Below, piece after piece: positions 59,400 through 64,000 of a stretch of 64,000 bases of DNA; the stretch's first letter is position 1; each line of letters starts with the position of its first letter. Origin of the DNA: Leptotrichia hofstadii (GTDB lineage: Bacteria > Fusobacteriota > Fusobacteriia > Fusobacteriales > Leptotrichiaceae); NCBI RefSeq assembly GCF_007990525.1, contig NZ_AP019823.1:1178001-1242000 (forward strand). The letters are read 5' to 3'. Both the position numbers and the translations under genes were made by a program. The notes below the pieces were generated by a model that was given only the letters and a program-made list of their open reading frames with translations, was not told the origin of the DNA and made no database searches.

Positions 59400-59756
59400 T
59401 TAATCACAATCGTTGCATTTTCCTTTAAAAATCGAAAGATGCGACAATAGTGAAAAGCCTCGTTTTTTTAATTCGCTTTTTTCTTTTTCCGTTTCTTCAT
59501 TTGAAAATCCTGGCACAGTTTCAATATGCTTGCAAGAATCACAAATAAAAAAATTGGTATTTTCTTCCTTAAAGTAATATTTTTCATTTTTAAAGTCGAA
59601 TGAAAAAATATAATTATTTTTCTCTAAAAATTCCAAAGCCCGATAAACTGTCGATAAGTCAAAATCCACTTTTGATTTTAAAAACTTGGCATTTACTGGA
59701 GTGTCTGAAGACTGTATAAGATTAAGTATTTGCTGCCTTTTCTTAGTTAATTTCAT
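59400..59756 (-). CDS. Fur-family metalloregulator, probably Zur
   Basis: 118 residues from the ATG at 59756 (TAGGAGATGTT upstream); a frame 14 codons longer lacks a site. The winged helix has LTKKRQQILNLIQSSDTPVN and FDLSTVYRALEFLEKNNYI. The dimerisation half has the structural zinc Cys pairs FICDSCKHIE and GKCNDCD. It is short for a Fur protein and lacks the HHH-rich Fur iron motif, in keeping with Zur. Location directly upstream of znuACB and the repeat operator in its own leader suggest zinc control and autoregulation. Confidence 0.85.
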   Translation of the reverse strand: MKLTKKRQQILNLIQSSDTPVNAKFLKSKVDFDLSTVYRALEFLEKNNYIFSFDFKNEKYYFKEENTNFFICDSCKHIETVPGFSNEETEKEKSELKKRGFSLLSHLSIFKGKCNDCD

Positions 59757-59791
59757 AATAACATCTCCTAATAATAAAAAACGTTTTTTAT

Positions 59792-59818
59792 TTTGCAAAT
59801 TTGCAAATTATTCGCAAA
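59792..59818 (-). promoter_or_regulatory. TTTGCAAA operator-like array before the zur-like gene
   Basis: Two abutting palindromes TTTGCAAA (59792-59799, 59800-59807) and a third, TTCGCAAA (59811-59818), just downstream of the predicted transcription start and 36 bases before the gene. Probable autoregulatory site. Confidence 0.5.
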
Positions 59819-59826
59819 TATTTTTG

Positions 59827-59855
59827 ATTATATATTAAAAAAACCTATTTGTCAA
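59827..59855 (-). promoter_or_regulatory. Consensus promoter of the zur-like gene
   Basis: Minus strand TTGACA (59855-59850), 17-base spacer, TATAAT (59832-59827): perfect match to the sigma70 consensus. Its -35 lies inside the loop of the preceding gene's terminator. Confidence 0.8.
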
Positions 59856-59868
59856 ATGAATAGGTTTT
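59835..59868 (-). terminator. Terminator of the quinone oxidoreductase gene
   Basis: Minus strand AAAACCTATT / AATAGGTTTT (10 bp), 9-base loop, T-run of seven. It overlaps the zur promoter. Confidence 0.8.
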
Positions 59869-59909
59869 CATATATTTATAATAAACTTCAGGTTATACCG
59901 GCTGAAAAA

Positions 59910-60899
59910 TTATTGTCCTGTCGTTATAATAACTTTTCCATTAGCGCTATCTGATTCTAAAAATTTATGTGCTAAAGAAATTTCGTTTAATGTAAAAATT
60001 TTTGCAATTCTTGGTTTTATGAGATGTTTTTCAATAAAATCAAACATTTCTTTTATTGTATCTTTTTTGACAATTGTGCTGTTAAATGAAGTTAGGTAGG
60101 ATTCTGAAGGAATTTCGTCAAGCGGCTCAAAATTTTTAATTATCCATCCTCCAAGACAGCCTGTCATGCAGACTATTCCACCTTGTTTCACAGATTTTAA
60201 AGAATTTTTCAAAGTAGGAGTGCCGATTAAATCAAGAACTTTGTCAACTCCGTCTGGAAAATATTCTTGTAACTGAGTGTCAAAAGTTTCATCTTGAATT
60301 AGGACAAAATCTGCTCCTATTTCTTTTAAAAATTCAACTTTAGCCTTACTTCTTGATGTTGCAATCACGGTATTTCCAAAACTTCTGGCAAGCTGAATTG
60401 AAGCAAGGGCAACTGAACTTGTTCCGCCACGAATCAACAGAGTGTCAGTGTTTTTTAACTGCAGGCTTTTGAATAAAGAGCCGTAAGCTGTGTAGTATAA
60501 TTCAGGATATGCTGCAAGCTTTGCCCAGTCTGTTTCTGAAAGAGTTATCGGATAAACTTGAGAAGATGGTACAAGCACATATTCTGCGTAACTTCCGTTA
60601 AATTCGCGTCCCAAGCCATTCATCATTGTGAAAACTCTATCTCCTTTCTGAAAATGGCTATCAGAAGCATCTTCAATAACGCCAGCGCATTCAATTCCAA
60701 TCACACGTGGCAATTTCACAGAAGGAGAAAATCCATCTCTAGTAAATATTTCAGCTCGATTTATTCCAAAAGCCTTAATTTTTATAAGAACCCAGCCATT
60801 TTTTACTTTCGGAATTTCAATATTTTGAATTTTTAATTCATCAGCAGTACAAGGTTTTTCAAGAACAACAGCTTTCATAGTATTTTTTTTATTTAACAT
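59910..60899 (-). CDS. Zinc-independent quinone oxidoreductase-like MDR enzyme
   Basis: 329 residues of the medium-chain dehydrogenase/reductase superfamily. N-terminal GroES-like catalytic domain (KAVVLEKPC, NRAEIFTRDGFSPSVKLPRV, IGIECAGVIEDA), then a Rossmann fold with NADPH site TLLIRGGTSSVALASIQLAR. The structural and catalytic zinc cysteines of alcohol dehydrogenases are missing, so it is of the QOR type, reducing quinones or enones. The ATG at 60899 has AAAGGA 8 bases upstream; a second ATG seven codons later is the more usual family start. It is divergent from a MarR gene that likely controls it. Confidence 0.85.
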   Translation of the reverse strand: MLNKKNTMKAVVLEKPCTADELKIQNIEIPKVKNGWVLIKIKAFGINRAEIFTRDGFSPSVKLPRVIGIECAGVIEDASDSHFQKGDRVFTMMNGLGREFNGSYAEYVLVPSSQVYPITLSETDWAKLAAYPELYYTAYGSLFKSLQLKNTDTLLIRGGTSSVALASIQLARSFGNTVIATSRSKAKVEFLKEIGADFVLIQDETFDTQLQEYFPDGVDKVLDLIGTPTLKNSLKSVKQGGIVCMTGCLGGWIIKNFEPLDEIPSESYLTSFNSTIVKKDTIKEMFDFIEKHLIKPRIAKIFTLNEISLAHKFLESDSANGKVIITTGQ

Positions 60900-60931
60900 A
60901 GTAAAATTCCTTTCTTACTTTTAAATTTTAA

Positions 60932-60966
60932 TTGACAAAAATAATTCTTTATAGTATTATACTATA
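60932..60966 (+). promoter_or_regulatory. marR promoter with overlapping operator palindrome
   Basis: TTGACA (60932-60937), 17-base spacer, TATTAT (60955-60960). A perfect 17-bp palindrome TATAGTATTATACTATA covers 60950-60966, so a bound dimer would block the -10. It lies in the 110-base gap between the divergent oxidoreductase and marR genes and may control both. Confidence 0.75.
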
Positions 60967-61009
60967 TAGAAGTAAAAAGTCAAGAAAATTTTGTTTAGGT
61001 TAGGAGGCT

Positions 61010-61468
61010 ATGATGAATAAAAAAGTAAATTTGGGAATATATATAAGCAAAATTAAGCAGATACACGATAGAATCTTAAATTATATTCTTTCAAAAAGAG
61101 AAATTACCGTTTTTAATGGTGAACGTGGGAAAATCCTGCATATACTCTGGGAGAAGGATAATGTAACGTGTAAGGAATTGTCCGAAAAAACGGGGCTTGC
61201 GATAAATACGCTTACGCCAATGCTGGATAGGATTGAAAAGGCTGGACTGATAGAAAGAGCACCACATCCTGATGATAGACGGAAAGTGCTGATAAAACTT
61301 ACAGAATACGCACAAGGCTTTAAAAAAGAATATGAGGAAATTTCTGAAACTATGACAAATTATGTTTATGAGGGATTTTCTCAAGAGGAAATTGAGATGT
61401 GTGAAAGATTTTTAGAAAGGATTTCGCAAAATTTAGAGAAAGTTGAAAAGGAAAGAAGCAAGAAATAA
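61010..61468 (+). CDS. MarR-family regulator
   Basis: 152 residues. The winged helix has NVTCKELSEKTGLAINTLTP (HTH) and the wing APHPDDRRKVLIKLTEYAQ, the hallmark DxRxxxxxLT. N- and C-terminal helices form the dimer. OhrR-type sensing would need a Cys near the N-terminus; none is present there, while Cys in VTCKEL is within the HTH. A GGAGG site precedes ATGATG. It is divergent from a quinone reductase and upstream of an ABC transporter and a flavodoxin-fold reductase, pointing to stress by quinones or electrophiles. Confidence 0.9.
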   Translation: MMNKKVNLGIYISKIKQIHDRILNYILSKREITVFNGERGKILHILWEKDNVTCKELSEKTGLAINTLTPMLDRIEKAGLIERAPHPDDRRKVLIKLTEYAQGFKKEYEEISETMTNYVYEGFSQEEIEMCERFLERISQNLEKVEKERSKK

Positions 61469-61483
61469 CGGGAAGGAGAGAAT

Positions 61484-62326
61484 ATGAATAAAATTATAGA
61501 ATTTCAGAATGTAAATAAAGTGTATCCAAATGGAAATGAAGCTGTAAAGGATATGAATTTTTCGATAAATGAAGGAGAATTTATTGTGTTTATCGGAACT
61601 TCGGGAAGCGGAAAAACTACAGCTTTGAAAATGATAAATAGGCTGGAGGATGCGACTTCTGGAAAAATAGAAATAAAAGGGAAAAATATTTTTGAATATA
61701 ATATTCATAAAATGCGTTGGAATATGGGTTATGTCCTACAGCAAGTGGCTTTATTTCCACATCTGACAGTAGAAGAAAATATAAGTATCGTGCCTGAACT
61801 GAAAGGGTGGAAGAAAGAGGAGATTAAGGCAAGGACAGAGGAACTTCTGGAAATGATTGGGCTGGAAAGTGAGAAATATTTGAAAAGAATGCCGTCTGAA
61901 CTGTCTGGCGGGGAAGCACAGAGAATCGGAATTGCGAGGGCATTAGCAGGGAATCCTGAAATTATACTTATGGATGAGCCTTTTAGTGCTTTAGATCCGA
62001 TTACAAGGAAAAGTTTACAGAAAGACATAAAAGAATTGCAGCAGAAAATTAATAAAACAATTGTTTTTGTAACACATGATATTGAAGAAGCCTTTTATCT
62101 GGGAGACAGGATTTTTATAATTAAAGACGGGAAAATCCTTCAATCTGGGACGAAATCTGAGTTAATTAATAATCCGAAAGATGAATTTGTAAGGGAATTT
62201 ATCAGTTTGGAGCAAAATAAGAATGCTGAAAATGAAATTGATAAAAAAATTATTGAAAAATTAAAGGAAAATGGGGAATATGCAAAACTGGTTATGGAAA
62301 TAGAAAATTGTAGAAGTAAAGATTAA
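61484..62326 (+). CDS. ABC transporter ATPase of the glycine betaine/choline/ergothioneine class
   Basis: 280 residues. Walker A is FIGTSGSGKTTALKMINRLE, Q-loop VLQQVALFPH, signature MPSELSGGEAQRIGIARALA (GEA in place of the usual GQQ), Walker B IILMDEPFSALDP, and H-loop VFVTHDIEEAF. The region after about 235 is a short helical tail instead of paired CBS domains, as in EgtV-like ATPases rather than full OpuCA. Only 15 bases separate it from marR. The permease lies 850 bases on, after a reductase gene. Confidence 0.88.
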   Translation: MNKIIEFQNVNKVYPNGNEAVKDMNFSINEGEFIVFIGTSGSGKTTALKMINRLEDATSGKIEIKGKNIFEYNIHKMRWNMGYVLQQVALFPHLTVEENISIVPELKGWKKEEIKARTEELLEMIGLESEKYLKRMPSELSGGEAQRIGIARALAGNPEIILMDEPFSALDPITRKSLQKDIKELQQKINKTIVFVTHDIEEAFYLGDRIFIIKDGKILQSGTKSELINNPKDEFVREFISLEQNKNAENEIDKKIIEKLKENGEYAKLVMEIENCRSKD

Positions 62327-62458
62327 AAAATTTTCAAAAGATCATCATTTTAATAGTTTTCGGACATACCTTAATAAAGAACTAACTTTAATAATTTTTG
62401 AAAATGAATTATTAATAAAACAAATATGAAAAATTTGAAAGAAAGAAGGAAAATAAAA

Positions 62459-62989
62459 ATGAAAAAAACATTAGTAGTTATGGCACATCCTAATATAGAA
62501 AATTCAAGAGCGAACAAAGCCTTTAAAGAAGAAGTAGAAAAATTATCAAATGTAGAATTGTATAATGTTTATGAAAAATATCCTGATGGAAAAATTGACG
62601 TTGAAAAAGAATTAAAATTATTGTCTGAAACTGGTACTTTAATATTGCAGTTTCCTTTATACTGGTTTAATTGTCCATCTTTAATTAAAGAATGGATAGA
62701 TACAGTATTTATGGCAGCTCATTATGGTGAAAATAAAGTGCTTAAAGGTAAAAAAATTGGAGTTGCAGTGACAACTGGAGGAATTGCATCAAGATATGAT
62801 GGAACAAATGGATTGACAATAAAAGAAGTGTTAAAACCATTTTTATTAAGCATAGCTCATGTCGAAGGAATTGAATTGCCAATTTATTCATTATATGGGG
62901 CAATGCCTGATTTAAGCGATGAAAAGATTGTTGAAAGTGCAAAAAAATATGCAGAATATATAAAAAATAATTCACAAGATTTAGATTAA
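62459..62989 (+). CDS. Flavodoxin-fold NAD(P)H:quinone reductase (KefF/MdaB type)
   Basis: 176 residues from the ATG at 62459 (AAGGAAAAT upstream); an earlier ATG lacks a site. The FMN site is TLVVMAHPNIENSRANKAF, then LILQFPLYWFNCPSLIKEWI, and the third loop VAVTTGGIASRYDGTNGLT. This is the NQO/KefF family that reduces quinones with two electrons. It lies between the ATPase and permease of a transporter, downstream of MarR. It probably protects against redox stress together with the oxidoreductase on the other side of marR. Confidence 0.85.
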   Translation: MKKTLVVMAHPNIENSRANKAFKEEVEKLSNVELYNVYEKYPDGKIDVEKELKLLSETGTLILQFPLYWFNCPSLIKEWIDTVFMAAHYGENKVLKGKKIGVAVTTGGIASRYDGTNGLTIKEVLKPFLLSIAHVEGIELPIYSLYGAMPDLSDEKIVESAKKYAEYIKNNSQDLD

Positions 62990-63176
62990 ATTCAAAATAA
63001 TCAGTTATAATTAGGTATACTGAAAACTATTAAAATAATAATTTTTTTAAATTAAAAATAACAGTATAGGTTTTATAACAATTCATAAACCAAACACAAC
63101 ATAGATTTTGAATTTTTTAGATACTCCCTGATTTAACTTTAAATGAGAAAATTTTAGAAATAAAAGGAGAAAAATA

Positions 63177-64000
63177 ATGAATAATAACTTTTTTCAAGTA
63201 TTTTATGAGCGTAAAGAGGAGTTTTTTAAGGCTGTTCTTGAGCATATCCAGATTTCATTTTATGCACTTGTAATTGCCTTGATTATCGCAATTCCACTTG
63301 GAATTTATTTGACATATAAAAAGAAAATAGCAGAAATAATTATCGGACTTACAGCAGTAATGCAAACTATTCCTTCACTTGCATTGCTTGGATTATTGAT
63401 TCCAATTATGGGAATTGGTAGAAAACCTGCAATTACGGCACTTGTAATTTATGCCTTGCTTCCACTTTTACGAAATACATATACGGGAATAAATGGCGTT
63501 GATCCAGTGTATATGGTGGCTTCAAGGGCAATGGGAATGAATAAGATGCAACAGCTTTTTAAAATTCAGCTGCCACTTGCGATGCCTGTGATTATGGCTG
63601 GAATCCGTACAGCGACAGTGCTTATCATTGGAACGGCAACGCTTGCTTCGTTAATTGGTGCAGGAGGGCTTGGAAAACTAATTTTACTTGGACTTGACAG
63701 AAACAATATGAACTTAATTTTGCTTGGAGCAATTCCGTCTGCATTGTTAGCAGTTTTATTTGATTTTGTGCTTAAAAAACTGGAAAATAAAAACTGGAAA
63801 GTGATTGTAATTTCATTTATGAGTCTATTTATAATATTTTTTGCTGGAAATTTAGTTATGAATAAACAAAGCAAAAGGGATAAAATTGTAATTTCGGGGA
63901 AATTGGGAACAGAGCCGGAAATATTGATAAATATGTATAAACTTCTGATTGAAGCGGAAATGAACGTGGATGTGGAACTAAAAGCAGGATTTGGAAACAC
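63177..64000 (+). CDS. Fused ABC permease/substrate-binding protein, osmoprotectant or ergothioneine type (3' end outside window)
   Basis: Starts at the ATG at 63177 (AAAGGAGA upstream); 274 codons are visible and the frame is open at the edge. Residues about 1-215 are an OpuB/OpuC permease with about six helices and the coupling motif (VASRAMGMNKMQQLFKIQLP, IGAGGLGKLILLGL). After one more membrane helix the start of a periplasmic binding domain follows (DKIVISGKLGTEPEILINM). Such fusions include EgtU for ergothioneine and choline transporters. The ligand-binding Tyr/Trp box lies beyond the edge, so the substrate cannot be chosen. Confidence 0.88.
   Translation, partial: MNNNFFQVFYERKEEFFKAVLEHIQISFYALVIALIIAIPLGIYLTYKKKIAEIIIGLTAVMQTIPSLALLGLLIPIMGIGRKPAITALVIYALLPLLRNTYTGINGVDPVYMVASRAMGMNKMQQLFKIQLPLAMPVIMAGIRTATVLIIGTATLASLIGAGGLGKLILLGLDRNNMNLILLGAIPSALLAVLFDFVLKKLENKNWKVIVISFMSLFIIFFAGNLVMNKQSKRDKIVISGKLGTEPEILINMYKLLIEAEMNVDVELKAGFGN

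Noticed and set aside
63566-64000. Minus-strand open frame to the window edge
   Set aside because: It is opposite the permease/binding-protein fusion, whose motifs and ribosome site are convincing.
1-64000. tRNA or rRNA genes
   Set aside because: I found no convincing cloverleaf or rRNA sequence by eye; a tRNAscan or Infernal run would be decisive.

Overview
The window is AT-rich DNA packed with genes on both strands and with strongly A/T-biased codon use. The gene content points to a fermentative host-associated member of the Fusobacteria, most likely Leptotrichia: DKNYY-repeat protein, a MurNAc PTS operon with MupG and MurQ, a YlxR/L7Ae fusion in the nusA-infB operon, and only the oxidative branch of the TCA cycle. 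The genus is inferred from gene content; no rRNA gene lies in the window.

Layout. 1-3.2 kb: aconitase (5' cut by the window edge), isocitrate dehydrogenase and citrate synthase, which convert oxaloacetate and acetyl-CoA to 2-oxoglutarate. 3.3-7.2 kb: a TreR-like GntR regulator, a two-component system and two exported PepSY proteins. 7.2-9.0 kb: a repeat-rich intergenic region and a ROK glucokinase. 9.2-15.3 kb: an accessory region with three tandem membrane-anchored paralogues of unknown function, a small secreted Lys-rich protein, a broken lipoprotein, an IS200-type tnpA relic, a broken membrane protein and a large DKNYY protein. 15.4-20.7 kb: an unusual cluster of GrpE-like factor, lidless Hsp70, membrane-anchored possible J-like protein, single-TRD HsdS-like protein and an HsdM-like protein without visible catalytic motifs. 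20.8-29.5 kb: trpS, then rimP-nusA-ylxR/L7Ae-infB-rbfA-recJ. 29.5-35.6 kb: trigger factor, clpP, clpX and lon. 35.7-42.8 kb (minus): a peptidoglycan-sugar/beta-glucoside operon. 43.0-52.9 kb (minus): seven genes that look like an undescribed lipid or prenyl-lipid pathway. 53.2-56.6 kb: a two-gene HNH nuclease plus SMC/ABC-type ATPase pair, resembling Septu/PtuAB defence but in reversed order and with a duplicated domain in the nuclease. 56.7-59.8 kb (minus): znuABC-like zinc uptake with a Zur-like regulator. 59.9-64 kb: quinone oxidoreductase divergent from a MarR regulator, then an osmoprotectant/ergothioneine-type ABC transporter with a flavodoxin-fold reductase inside the operon; the permease/binding-protein fusion runs off the end.

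Two themes cut across the window. First, a dispersed intergenic hairpin family (copies near 7.5, 7.8, 31.7 and 42.9 kb, a diverged one near 47.5 kb) keeps an almost invariant 8-nt loop while the stem changes in a compensatory way. Second, three clusters deserve follow-up as possibly undescribed systems: the Hsp70/GrpE/J-like plus HsdS/HsdM-like cluster, the HNH-ATPase pair, and the BtaA-like/polyprenol-kinase-like/UbiA/acyl-ligase cluster.
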